DNA from: Mallotus nudiflorus
Lineage: Eukaryota > Streptophyta > Magnoliopsida > Malpighiales > Euphorbiaceae
Assembly (NCBI GenBank): GCA_947683625.1
Contig: CANTUR010000145.1
Coordinates: 4,543,501-4,607,500 of the forward strand
Length of the DNA stretch: 64,000 nucleotides
Direction of reading: 5' to 3'
Shown here: positions 8,641 to 20,600 of the stretch, piece after piece
How the letters are laid out: the number at the start of each line of letters is the position of its first letter
Position numbering within the stretch: position 1 is the first letter of the stretch
Program-made: the position numbers and the translations under genes
Notes under the pieces: model-generated
Database searches by the model: none
What the model was told of the DNA's origin: nothing
What the model saw: the letters and a program-made list of their open reading frames with translations, nothing else

Positions 8641-8959
8641 TTGAGTCTTATTTATTTTATCTAGACACTGCAGTAGTTGTGAATTAAAGTGTTGGATTTC
8701 ATGTACTTTATTTTAAAGGGATGTTCTATGTTGAAACTGGATTTGTATTAAATATTATATATTTATGGGATGAGATTTTGATTAAATCCAGTTGATATTA
8801 TGATATTATGATTTTTTTTATTTTCCGCTGCATATCATACTGTTACTGTTATTATGGCATGCTTTATTTTATTTTTAGGCTTGCTACGGGTTCCGGATTC
8901 GAAAGAATTCTCATTCCCTAGCGCCGGTCATGGCCCTTGTTTTGGGTCGTGACAATTAT

Positions 8960-9086
8960 TTAAAAATATTAATAATACTATTGTCGTTATTATTATTGTT
9001 AATTGATAATATTTTATTATTAATGCATGTGTTGGGTGTAATATGTATATATATATATATACATGTGAATGTGCACTTGATAAGTA

Positions 9087-9130
<44 letters not shown>

Positions 9131-11814
9131 AAAAAAGCATTACTATGGGTCAACCACTCATTTCTTCCCCACTAATGCTTTCTTCTTCCATTTTTTTCTC
9201 TTCCTTACTGTGCAAACCAAACTTCTAGCGTCTCCCACCACCATGCCAAATACCAGCAGCTACCACCATCATCTCTTCTTCTTCCTCTCATCCTCACCGT
9301 CACCTAAGCGTCGCCTGAAGCTCGCCGAAGCGCCTGGATAGCAACAGAGACCGAGAGGCTGCGATTCTTTCTGGTGAAGGCTCTGGTCACTTCAGCTCCT
9401 CATTCCAGTGTTAATTTACTTCTCTTGGACCGGTGAGTCCATTTCTAAGCTCCATTTAAGCTCAATTTTCCTTGATTTTGAGTTATAGCAAGTTTTTAGT
9501 TTATGTGTTTTAGGGTTTCAAATTTTTATTTTATTTTTGGGTTTGATCCATGGTTTTTCTCCTTGGTAATGTTGTTTAGAATAGCTCAAGCTTCTCAAAA
9601 ATACTTTTTGTGTATTTTTTTGAATTAATTTGAATTATGGGTATTTTTGAATATTTTAATAATTTAAATTCAATTTTTGAAAATTATGTTCATTAATTAT
9701 TTTGAATGGAAATTTGGTTAAATTAGTGTTATTAATTTGAGTTAATAATTTTAGAATTTATAAAATAATTTTTATCGATTTTATATAATTTTTGAAAAAT
9801 TATTAATATTATGTGAATATTGGAAATTATAGATTAATTGTGTAGTTTTATTGAAATTATAGTTAAATAATATGTTTTAAATGATTTTAGAATTTTATAG
9901 GGTATTAAAATAATTTTTATAAATTATTTACTATTTTTAACTAATTAATACTAATTTTCAAAAATTATATTCAAATAAAAAATTATTTACTATTTTTGTG
10001 ATTAAATGGGTTTTTAACTATTTTTATTATATATATAACCTATTTGAGGAATTTAAAGTGAATTTTACTATTTTAAGCTAAATAATTGAAAATTTGGATT
10101 TTTATTTGTATTATATAAATTATTTGGGATTTTATTTAGTTAATGTGTAAATAATTATATTTAGTGTTTTTAATATTTAAATATATTATATTTTTTTATT
10201 TTATGGATATTTATGGAATTTAATGATTTTTAATATATTTATTATTTTATATTGATTATTGGTGAATTATGAATCTCGGTTGGGAATTTGTGCAATTTGG
10301 GGTCCCAACCTTAGGTGTTGAGTTTTGGGGTATTAGAAGTGTGTTTTCTTGTAGGATTGACTTTATTTTTTAGTAGAGAGATGTCTATTTGACAAAGGAG
10401 GTTCTACAAATTTTTCGATAAAATTCTCGTAAAATGTGACATTAGGTCGATCTTGAATTTCTGTGTTTGACTGAGTTTTTAATCTTTAGATCGAGTCTTC
10501 TTTAAAATTCTTAGAAGTATAAGTTAGAAATTGATTATGATTTATTTTTTTAGTTGCACCGAGACGGAGACCTATTGAATCAGGTCTGTCAAGTCAGTGT
10601 CGAGGAGTACAAACCTGTGAGCTATTATTCTATATGTACATTGCATATAGAAGACATGCTTTTGAGAATACATGTTTTTATTATGTTTTGATATGAATTA
10701 TTTCATTAAATGAATAAGTATATACTTGTTATACTTTCAATATACATTTAGTATATTTTTAGTATATTTATGGTTGATTTTGAATTATATGTGGTATATA
10801 TACTTGAAATATATTTAGTATATTTTTGGTATATAAATGGTATATTTTTCTGTTATGAATGCCATTTATGTTTAATTATACATTTATTTATTTTCCATAA
10901 ACATACAATTTTATTCGAAGGATATCAATAGAACGTGTTATCTAGTGGGCTGCACTAGGACTGTGTACGTAGTGGTGCGATAAATTTTAGGATTGAGTTT
11001 ATGAGATCATTTGAGGTGAAATTTGATTGATCAATTTTTGAGAATTTCAATGATTGAGTAGTGTGATTGCAAGAGCTCGGTTGACCTAGTGTTTCGGGGC
11101 CAATCACATTAACAGTGAGACTGCTGAAGCTCGATTGACTTAGTGTCTTGATGCTAATCTACTGCCTAAATTGGAATAAGAGAATTTATTTGGAATTAAG
11201 TAAGCCTGCATGGCTAGTGAGATATTTATTTGACGTTACAAAAGTTTTAGGGTTCTATTTGATCCTTCACCTAAATAAATTATTTCTGCATTTATATATA
11301 TAAAAGTGGATTTTAGTATCTGTGTGAAATACCTGTATATATTTATATATATACTGATGTTTGACTGCATATGACATTAGGAGGTGCATGTATATATATT
11401 ATAATAATTCACTTAATGATGTCTGACCCCTTCTCAACCAATTTTTTTTCAAGAGAGTTTTCTTCATTAAATGGTACTAGTAGTGCTTTACGCCGATCTT
11501 CTTCTGACCGGACTATTTTATGTAAATTTCATCTTTGAACTCTAGTGTATTCTAGAAAATTGCAGTAGTAGTGTTATTATATCAGTAGTGTGTTACTTTA
11601 ATGTTAGGCTTTGTATTAAACTATTGTGTGAATAATTTTATTTATGAAATGTTATTTAAGTATTTATTTTTATATCAATTAAAGTTTTAATTCTGTCATA
11701 TTTTTATTTATATATTGCATGTATTTTTATTTTTAAGGCTTGCTACGGGTTCTGGATTCGAAAGAATTCTCATTCCTTAGCGCAGGTCATGACTACCCGG
11801 TTTGGGTCGTGACA
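8960..11814 (+). repeat. diverged Tekay-type LTR (3' part), interrupted by the 1-8954 element
   Basis: It ends GGTTTGGGTCGTGACA at 11814 and shares the ordered blocks of the reference LTR: C/T-rich leader (9130-9428) with CCGGTGAGT, acceptor-like TGTAG near 10354, the GACCT/AGGTC stem, the CTAGTG/CACTAG hairpin near 10945, the twin stem-loop near 11062, and the terminal GCTTGCTACGGG block. Its start is left of the window. It sits in the Sirevirus 3' LTR: the next bases CTTAC (11815-11819) match 39543-39547 of the other Sirevirus LTR, so CTTAC is the expected target duplication. A TA microsatellite occupies 9088-9127. Confidence 0.85.
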
Positions 11815-12666
11815 CTTACAACCTTACAACTTAAGTTTTCAAGGCTTACTCAAAAACTAATTTACAAGTGTTTTCAAGACTCACACTAAAAGCTAATTTC
11901 CAAGTATTTTAATGGATAAATACTTAAACTAAATCCTTTAAAATAGAATCTCATTTCCTGTTTCTTTAGTCCTAAAAAATAGAAGAATAAAATTTATATT
12001 CTAATACTCAACAACTCTCACTAGAGTATACAACAATAAAATGAATTTTAAAAGAGTTTAGAGAGCTTAATTGAATGCTTTAAATTATAGATTGAATAAA
12101 AAAGTTTCTTTTTTTTCAAAATAATCTTCAGAGGACATATTTATACTTGATCAATTCAATTATAGCTATTGGAAGTAATAATTTCATTCTTAACAAAAAT
12201 AAAGTCCATTTAAATGAAATTTAGACTTTTGAGCTGCATTTTGTCAAGTCCTAGTCAGGATATCATCAGTCCCGATCGGGATGAGCATTGAATAGTTGTT
12301 ACGAGCTGTTGCATTTGAAATTTTACCCTAGTCAGGACTGCCATGTCACAAGTAGTGTCCCGATCGAGACATTGGATCATGATGGGTTCTGCAATTTTTT
12401 AAGTTTTATGTAGAATTGGTCTCCCTTGGTCCTAGTCGGGGCTATAACAAGAATTACACTTTTTTTATGCAATTTAGTCCTTATGATGAGTTCGGTCCAA
12501 ATAGTATTGATGATGACTTTATGGAATAATTTTTCTTTGATAGTTTATCATTATTTTGACTTCCAAATTGCTCCTAATTTATACACACTTGAAGCAAACA
12601 CATTAGTTGCTCAAAATAAAGTTTGTTAAGATCAAAATCAAGATTGATTACTTATTAAGGTCAACA
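11815..12666 (-). repeat. Sirevirus 3' LTR, partial
   Basis: It aligns with 39543-40429 at clearly reduced identity and with indels. On the minus strand it begins TGTTGACC at 12666, next to a polypurine tract. The remaining part lies left of the inserted LTR. It contains the palindrome TCCCGATCGGGA at 12270-12281 and several decayed versions. Confidence 0.85.
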
Positions 12667-13512
12667 ATCTCCCCTTTTTTGATTTTGACAAACTTATTTT
12701 GAGTTTGATAAAAATAATACAAGCTAAAGTGTGTGATAGAAGACATTTGTGATAATAATGATGATATAAAAAAATAAAATATATTTCTTTATTTCTCCCC
12801 CTATTAATATGGACATAATAAGAAATATAAAATTTAATTTATTCTCAATGATAGAAATATAGAATATATCATGCAAAAAATCGAAGTTAAATGGGTTAAA
12901 ACATCAAAAGAATGTTTGACAATATGAAGGAAATAATTTCAAATATATTTCCATATAATGCATCATAAAAATAGTACATATCAAAAGACCTCATACGATC
13001 ATATAGTGCTTAGCTAGTTAATTGATCATGTGACACTTATCATATTACAAGCATAAAGACTAAGAATAAATATCATATTATTTGTTCTCCCCTTATGCTA
13101 AAAAATAGAGCAAACAAAAGACCATGAACCAAAACAATGAAAAACAAAGATACACCAAATATTTATGAAATAGTATGGCATATTTAAAAATAATATTCAA
13201 ATAATTTCCTCTCCATATTAAAAAAAAATTATATTTAGGACACACTATCACATAGTTATGTCACTAACATAAACATATATTTGTAAAAAAATTTCTTTCC
13301 CTTAAAAGAAATTAACTAAATACTCATGCAAACTCAATTATTGCTTTCCCCTTAGTTAAAAGAAAAGAAAAGATCAAAAAAATTTCTAAGAAGAATTTAT
13401 ACATGAATATTGCATGTATAGACATAATTTTTTTAAAAAATTATGCATAATAAATAAATAAATAAAATAATAAATAATAAATTGAAAAAACTCAAATATT
13501 TTCTCTCCCTTT
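12667..13512 (-). other. multiple polypurine tracts upstream of the Sirevirus 3' LTR
   Basis: On the minus strand, purine tracts of the type AAAAGGGGAGA recur at about 12667-12680 (the one adjoining the LTR), 12791-12803, 13085-13094, 13206-13214, 13291-13303, 13341-13353 and 13499-13512. Repeated polypurine tracts are a known Sirevirus trait. The stretch has no gene. Confidence 0.7.
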
Positions 13513-13746
13513 ATCAAAAATTAAAAAAATGAATACTAGAGAAAATTATTTTTAAAGAAAGAAAATTTCATTAATAAGAAAAATGCATTCACTACAAAGA
13601 TAAAATACAAAAAATAAACTGAAGGTAAATTAAACATAAACAAGCATAAAATGAGTCTAAAAACAAACTAATAGCTAAAGGCTCATATATGAAAAATAAA
13701 TCAAATATATACAGAAACTGAAACAAATAAAAAGTACGTATAAGGT

Positions 13747-14976
13747 CTATTCTAGAGGAAGGGATAAAGGAGGAGGAGGAAAGGTGCAAGTGTAGCCTTG
13801 TTGCTCATAAATATGATGGACATCATGTTGAAGATGAGCAATTTTTCCATCGATTTGATTGAAACGCACATTGAAATTGGATTCAACTTCATCAAAGCGG
13901 GAGCTGAAGTTGGATTCCATTAAGGACATGCATTCAAAAATTTTTCCTACCCAAGAAGGTTCATCATCTTGAGCTTGAGAACCTTGAGTTGATGTACCTT
14001 ACCTTCTTTTTCTTTTTCTTAGAGGGGCAACATGAGGTTGAGGTTCTTGTTCTTCTTCCTTAAGGTCTTGACCTTTTTGCTCTTCTAATTCTTGAAACAT
14101 AGTTATGTTTCTAAACCTAAACTCCATTAATAGGGGTGAATTTTTTAGAAATTTGAATGAAAGATACATCAAGAAGCATGAGTTTGGTAGAGTGTAGAGA
14201 GTCAAAATCAATATTATAGAATTTAGTTAACTTTATGACAATTCCACTAATACAAATTACACTAGTGTGACTATCACTAATTAGCTAAATTCTCCATTGT
14301 AACAATCTTTCCAAAGTAATTTTCTTATTATAATAAAGATAATAAATAATAAAAAGGTCATCAAGAGAAAGGGCTTCATTAAAGAGAGCTCTACCATTAA
14401 TAGAGTAGGTAATGAAATGATGAACATATTAAAGTGCTTTAGATTTGATAAATGAGGCTTTAGTATGTCCGGCGAAGAATTGAGGAGTATTAGGAGCTTT
14501 AATTTCATGCTAATAGGAAGAGGCAAGCCAATAAGGGTTAACTTGAATGTGTCCTTCTTGAGAAAATTCAAAAAAGTATCAAACTCTTGATAAGTCCTAA
14601 AATGATCTTTCCCTCCTAATTTAAATCTCATGGAGAAATAGGGATTATCATCATCAAATTTAACAGATCGAAGAGTGTATGAAGATAGAAACTCAATAAC
14701 AAGAGAAGGATAAGATGGAAAAGGTATGAAATCAAAATAAAAAATTTCACCTTTGAGAAGAAGATCTTGTACTTCTTCATAACAACCAATTGCCCTCAGA
14801 GTAGGCTCATCCTTAAATCTTGAGGGAATGAAAGCTCTTTTTTAAAATAAAGACATTCTTTTCTTAATTTCTTCAAAAGAGTAGGAGAATGGAAAGTGTG
14901 TTCTCTTAGGCTTATCCTTTTTAGAAGGAGGAGCTTGAGAAAATGAAGGAACCTTGCTTGGTTTCTTAGGAGCCAT
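13747..14976 (-). pseudogene. env-like ORF of the Sirevirus (putative plant transposon protein), broken
   Basis: ATG at 14976 opens a frame beginning MAPKKPSK that continues, with stops and frameshifts, to TAG at 13747-13749. Recognisable parts are a conserved N-terminal segment with F-I-P-S-R-F near 14820, a hydrophobic central part, a basic run RKRKRR near 14000, and a heptad-like C-terminal segment (ESNFSSRFDEVESNFNVRF) suggesting a coiled coil. Position between pol and the 3' LTR matches the extra ORF of Sireviruses. It resembles what databases call putative plant transposon protein. Its function is not established, and a true envelope role is doubtful. Confidence 0.6.
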
Positions 14977-15224
14977 TAGGAGAGAAAAGAAGAATAGTTA
15001 AATAGTTTTTGGAGAAAAGAAAATTTTGATTGAGATGAAAAAAATTTAAAAGGAATAGAGTGGTATTTATAAGCAAGAAATTAGAGTTGAAAATAATGTA
15101 AATTTTGAATTTGAACTAAATAAGAACCTAAAAAAATCGTTCCTGATTTTGATTGGAGAGTCAAAAAGGTGAAAGGATTAGGAAATCCTAGTGCTGTTAG
15201 GAGCTCTGTCTAGTCAGGACATGC

Positions 15225-15405
15225 TCCCATCCTGATTAGGACATGATGTCCTAAGTGATATCCCGATCGGGATATCCACTCGGAATCAATGATGTGTAAA
15301 AGACATAGAATTGACAAATCATGTCCCGATCGGGACATGATCTGGTCCCGGGCGGGATCAAGGTCCATAGGACATGATATGGTCCCAGGTAGGATCAAGG
15401 TCCAA
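15225..15405. repeat. cluster of CCCGATCGGG palindromes
   Basis: Perfect palindromes are 20 bp at 15257-15276 (GATATCCCGATCGGGATATC) and 24 bp at 15318-15341 (same core, ATCATGT/ACATGAT arms). Imperfect copies follow at about 15345-15400. The same core occurs in both Sirevirus LTRs (12270-12281, 39980-39991, and 40187-40200 with an AATT centre). Palindromic repeats in Sirevirus non-coding DNA are known; this cluster lies just 5' of the env-like ORF, outside the LTR. Confidence 0.75.
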
Positions 15406-15413
15406 TCAACAAA

Positions 15414-15526
15414 TGTAAAGACGTGAATTTAATTATTGATATTAAATGTGGATTATTAAGTTTAATTATAATTTTATTTAATTAGTGTTAATGTATGTGT
15501 TAATAAATTTTTTAAAAATATTAAGA

Positions 15527-15594
<68 letters not shown>

Positions 15595-17654
15595 TTAAAT
15601 TATACTTTTGGTACTTTTGTTTAATTTAAAAAATGTGACAAACCCCCCTCCCCTTTCTTTTCCCTCTTCTTCTTCTTTCCCTTCTTCTCGACCTCACCAA
15701 CACAGCCACCATCTTTGGGCCACCTCCTCCTTGCCATGCTACCACTGCCACCAGCAGATCATCGACTCCTCCCCCTTCTCTTCCTCTCGTGCCATTCTCT
15801 TTCTCTCTCTCTCCCCTTTTCTCTTCTTCTTAGCACCGTGGGATTTAAGGGCTTGCTGGTGCCTCCTCCGGCCATCCTTTGGCTTGCTATCAGTCTCATT
15901 TGAATCTCCATCCTTTGGGCTTCTAAAGCCCTCAATCCATTTTGATTTCCAAGTTCAGTAAGTCCCTCAATTTTGAGAAATTCTATTTTAGGTTTTTTTT
16001 TTATTTTAATTTGTAAAATTGAGTTCAGTTGATTCATGTCAAATTAAGTTTAGATTATTTAAATTGAGGTTGAGAGCTTTCATTTGATGTATGATTTGTA
16101 AATTTTCGAGGAAGTTGAATTTTGGGTCACTATTTCGGGTCTCGGTTACTGTTCATGGTACTGTTCTGGCTCAGAATATGAAAATATTTTTATTAAATTC
16201 TATATATTATGTGGAGTAATCTTTATGAAGGAAGTTTTATGAGATTATTTTAAGAATTTAAGATATAAATTTTTAAAGTTTATGTATAAATATGTATTTT
16301 TTGAAAAATTGTTAGAAATTAGTAATTATCTAAGTTTAATTAAATTTATTAGTATTTATTCTGTTTTAGATAGATTTTTTAATAATAAAAGTACAACAAT
16401 AATTTTTATAATTAAATTCTAAATTTTAGTTAACTAGTAGTAATTTTTAGAAAATAAGCAAATAATAAATTTATTTATTAGTTTTAAGCTTTAAATGAGT
16501 TATTTATGATTTTTATGATATGTTTTGATTACTTAAATAGTTTATGTGTAATTAATGGTGATTTTATTGAAAGATGTTTAAAGGGGGTTTTATGAGATTA
16601 ACTATTTTTATTATTTATTTGGAAATAAATTTCCCTTGTATTTTCGTTATATATGAATAAATTAATTTGCATTAGTTAACTAAATTTTTATGAATTATGA
16701 ATGATTTAAGATAACTTATATTATTTTTATACATATTGTGAATTGTAGATCTTAGTTGGACATAAAGTGCAATGTGGGGCCCAACTCGAGTTGTCGAGCT
16801 GTGACATTGCTAGAAGTATTATTTTCATACAGGAACAACTCTACTTCTGTAGAGAGATGTCCATTTTACATATGAGACTCTGCTGAATTTTTGGTAAATT
16901 TTTCATAAAATGTGACATTGGTATCTACTAAATTCCGAGTATCTATAACATTTTGTTTTAGATCGAGTCAATCTCATCCTTCCATGTTTTTAATAAATTT
17001 TGAGAATTTTTACAAATTTATTTATTTGATTGAATAAGCACATTTTAAATAAATATTATTTATTTTAGATGACTTCAGGACCAGAGCTATAACATTTGGA
17101 TAGTAGAAGACGCGTCACCCAGCACGCTCACCTAAAAGTTGATTTTATGGAATATTTATTGTGGAATTTTAAATTGTATTTCTATATGATTAAAATGATA
17201 ATGAATTGATTATAAGAATTTATTTATGAATTCATTTATATTGCCACATGTATGATTTATATTGTCATATGCATGATTACTCTATTTATAATTTTGATTT
17301 GTATTCGAGAGCATGTTTTATGGAATTTATTTTATTTCGCTTTAATTATTTAATTATGATTCAAATGATTTGGAGAAAATGGTAGAATGTACTACCTAGT
17401 GGGTATCACTAGGATTACATGCTCATAGGTATGATCATGTATTGTGTATGTGAATGAGCTCAGTGGAGACTTGTGCTCTTGGGCAATGTTGTGATTGATC
17501 TCGGTGGAGACTTGTGCTCTCGGGCTGAAAATGGGATATAACTCGGTTAAGATTTGTCTTCACCCAAAACAGGGGCCATGATCGGCACTAGGGAATGGGA
17601 ATTCTTTTGAATCCGAAACTCGTAGGAAGCCTTAAAAATAAAATAAAAGCATAC

Positions 17655-17694
<40 letters not shown>

Positions 17695-20600
17695 TAAATA
17701 AAATATTTTGCAACAGAAATAAATCTCATCTCATATATAAAAATCTTCTAATACAATCTCAATTCAAATCTTTAAAATACATATCTCATATAACATAGCA
17801 CATAAGTCCCACAACCGACTACAACTACTGCAGTGTCTAAATTATAAAAATAAACATTAAGTAAGCAGATTACATAGTGAAGCCGGGGCGGAAGAAATTT
17901 GGCATATGGGTCTGCTACTGAGGTATGAAGATGTAGACTCTCCTAAAAAATAATCAACGGAGGGGACTTAGACCTCACCGAGTGAATTGTTAGAATATAT
18001 ATACATGCATAACTAAATGACAATGCACACATTCAATGGTATATATAATAAATATATATACAGGCAAAGTCACACAGATGCAGTGAAATCATTTTATATA
18101 AATACTGAAATACATCCGTATATGAAGGATCAAATAGAACCCTAGAAAAATCGCAACCTCAAACAATGTTAAACAACACTTTAGCCATACAGGCTCACTT
18201 ACTCCAAATAAATTCACTTGTTCCATTTGGACAGTAGACTGGCCCCGAGACACTAAGTCAACCGAGCTCCAGTAGTCTGACTATCAATGTGATTAGCCCC
18301 GAGACACTTGGTCAATTGAGCTCCAGCAATCACCCTCCCAAATCACATCTCACATCAAATAAATCAATCTGATCATAATCCACAAATAGGTTAGCAATAA
18401 AGCCTAAATACTATCGGTGTACCGATACGTATTCGGTCCTAGTGTTGCCTACTAGGTAGCACGTTCTATTGATATCTTTCATTTTTATATAAAACATACA
18501 TTCATAAAATCAATGATGCATGATATTAAATAAAATAACAACATAAACCATATATATACTAGAAATATACAAAAAATAAACTAGGTATATTTTGAATATA
18601 TACATGTTGAATAAATTCAATTTATTTACAAAATAAGCTATAAATATACTTAAAAACATTGTAAGTATAAACAAATAATAAAACATGCATATAATTTAAA
18701 ATATACCAATCATATACCAAAAATAAACCTAAGCAATAATTAAATCATTTATGCATAATTTACTAAAATAAATCATACATTTCTAAAAACATGCATCCTA
18801 GAACAAGTATATATAAAATAACAACTCACAGTTATTGTGCTCCTCGAGACAGGTCCGACAGGCCTAGTCCATTAGGCCTCGTCAGTGCAACTAAACAAAC
18901 AAATGACAACACGACATTAGAATAAATCTATCGAAATTCTAAAGACTTGATCTAGAATTCTAACCACATAATTAAAATAGGAATTCGATGGGACATCATG
19001 TTTTACGAGAATTCTACCAAAAATTTGGCAGAATCTCTCCTGTAAAACGGACATCTCTCTACTCAAAGAGTAGAGCCGCTCCTGCAAAGAAACACACTTC
19101 AAGAATAAACACAGTCTCACAACCCCTCGATCAGACTCCAAACTACAATTTCACCGACTGGGCTCCATATTTCACAAAATAATACAGAACACATGAAAAA
19201 TACCAAAAATGCCCTTCAATACTCAAAATATAGAAATTTAGATATTTAAACACTAAAAATAATTATTTTACCGATAAATGCATAAAAACCCTAATTTTAA
19301 TAAAATATTATTAAAAATCGATAATTCTCAATAAATTCATAAATATTGACCAAAATACATTTTATAAATTCAAATTACATAATTAACCCTAAAACTTACT
19401 AAAAATCAATAAAAACTCATTTATTTAGAAAAAATCATATATTATATATAATTTGAAAATAATTTACAAAAAATAGTTTTAATTAGTTAAAAATACAAAA
19501 TAATTTGTAGAAATCATTTTTATACCTCAAAGAACTAGTAAAACCAATTTATTTATATTTTTAGCCAATTTAGTACCAAATTACCAAAATACCCCTAGTG
19601 ATGTAAATTCCCTAAAATTAATAAAAAATTCACCAAAAATAGTATAATTACTCAAAATTAAATTTCTCAACATATAATTCAATAATATCAATAAATATAC
19701 TCAATTAACCAACTAAGTTCAATAAAACACATAATTAACCTAATTTTCCCAAAATTACATAAACTAAATAAATTGAAAATAATTATATAAAAATCATAAA
19801 AATTAAAAATAAATTTATAAAATGCATTTCAACACCTATAAACACCATAAAACACAATTTCATAATTTAATTAATTAATTTTCGAAAATTAAAAAATATT
19901 AATAAAATAATCAAAAATTCACAAAAATAAAAATAATTCCCAAAAATTCTAAAAAAACATCACAGAGGTATATTAAGCTACTAGGATCAATGTTTGTGAA
20001 GGAATTTTTCATGAATCAACCAAATTGATGCTAAAAAAAAAATTACAAACCCTAAATGGCCGAAAATGATAAATCGAAACCTAAGGAGATCTAGACTATT
20101 TCAAGTGAAACAAAGCTTGGAAATGCACTCACCGGAGCTCAAGGAAGAGATAGAGATTGGTGGGGCTCAAAACGGTGGTCAAAAAGTGCTTAATCGACGT
20201 TGAGTGTGACTTTCGGCAACTCACTATAATTCTGGCCAAACCACGCCTGAGAAAAAGGCTCTGGACGTCGAAAATGGTTGACAAGGGAGGTGGCGCACTG
20301 GAGGGCACAGTAACAATGAAGGAATGACGTGATCGGTGCTAGAAATAAGATGGGGACGATCGAAAAAGAAGAAGGAGAGGGAGTGACAATCTTGTAAATA
20401 ACTCAAACTTTATTTTTGATAATGATATTATATGTATATATGTATATATATATCTAACTTAAATTATTTTAATATATAAATTAATTCACACAATAAATAT
20501 CCACCACACACTTTAATAATAATATATATACACATATACATATATACACACATTTAATTAATTACTACTATAATTATATATTATAATTTAATTTAATTAA

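Larger units (their letters stand above)
1..8954 (+). mobile_element. Tekay/Del-lineage Ty3/gypsy retrotransposon, near-complete, 5' end outside window
   Basis: The order is partial 5' LTR (1-710), tRNA-Met primer-binding site, gag-protease, RT-RNase H, integrase with a chromodomain-like tail, polypurine tract, and 3' LTR (5712-8954). Domain order PR-RT-RH-INT marks Ty3/gypsy. The C-terminal tail after integrase (motifs VKVLW and EEHTWE) is the divergent chromodomain of Tekay-type chromoviruses, whose LTRs are known to be long. The two LTR ends share about 700 bp with roughly nine differences (my count by eye), so insertion is recent. The element is disabled by a frameshift near 2705, a stop at 3978-3980 and a changed protease active site. 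It lies inside an older related LTR that resumes at 8955-8960; ATTAT at 8955-8959 would be its target duplication, but the partner copy is outside the window. Confidence 0.93.
5712..8954 (+). repeat. 3' LTR of the Tekay element, 3243 bp (reference copy)
   Basis: It begins TGTAATATCC directly after the polypurine tract and ends GGTCGTGACA. Near-identical copies are at 57483-60738 and from 61847 to the window end. Diverged relatives are at 8960-11814, 15414-21634, 17555-20891, 44355-47468, 49139-53851, 49277-51177 and 53947-61493. Inside are U3 inverted repeats, an AT-rich promoter-like stretch, a C/T-rich exon-like block (6190-6480), and conserved hairpins and GT...AG signals, annotated separately. 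Confidence 0.95.

Noticed and set aside
8930..9175. Open frames on both strands through the TA run (Ile-Tyr repeats)
   Set aside because: They arise from the microsatellite and the LTR junction at 8954; no codon pattern or homology.
17595..17798. Poly-asparagine / poly-isoleucine frames
   Set aside because: Produced by the AAT microsatellite within a solo LTR.
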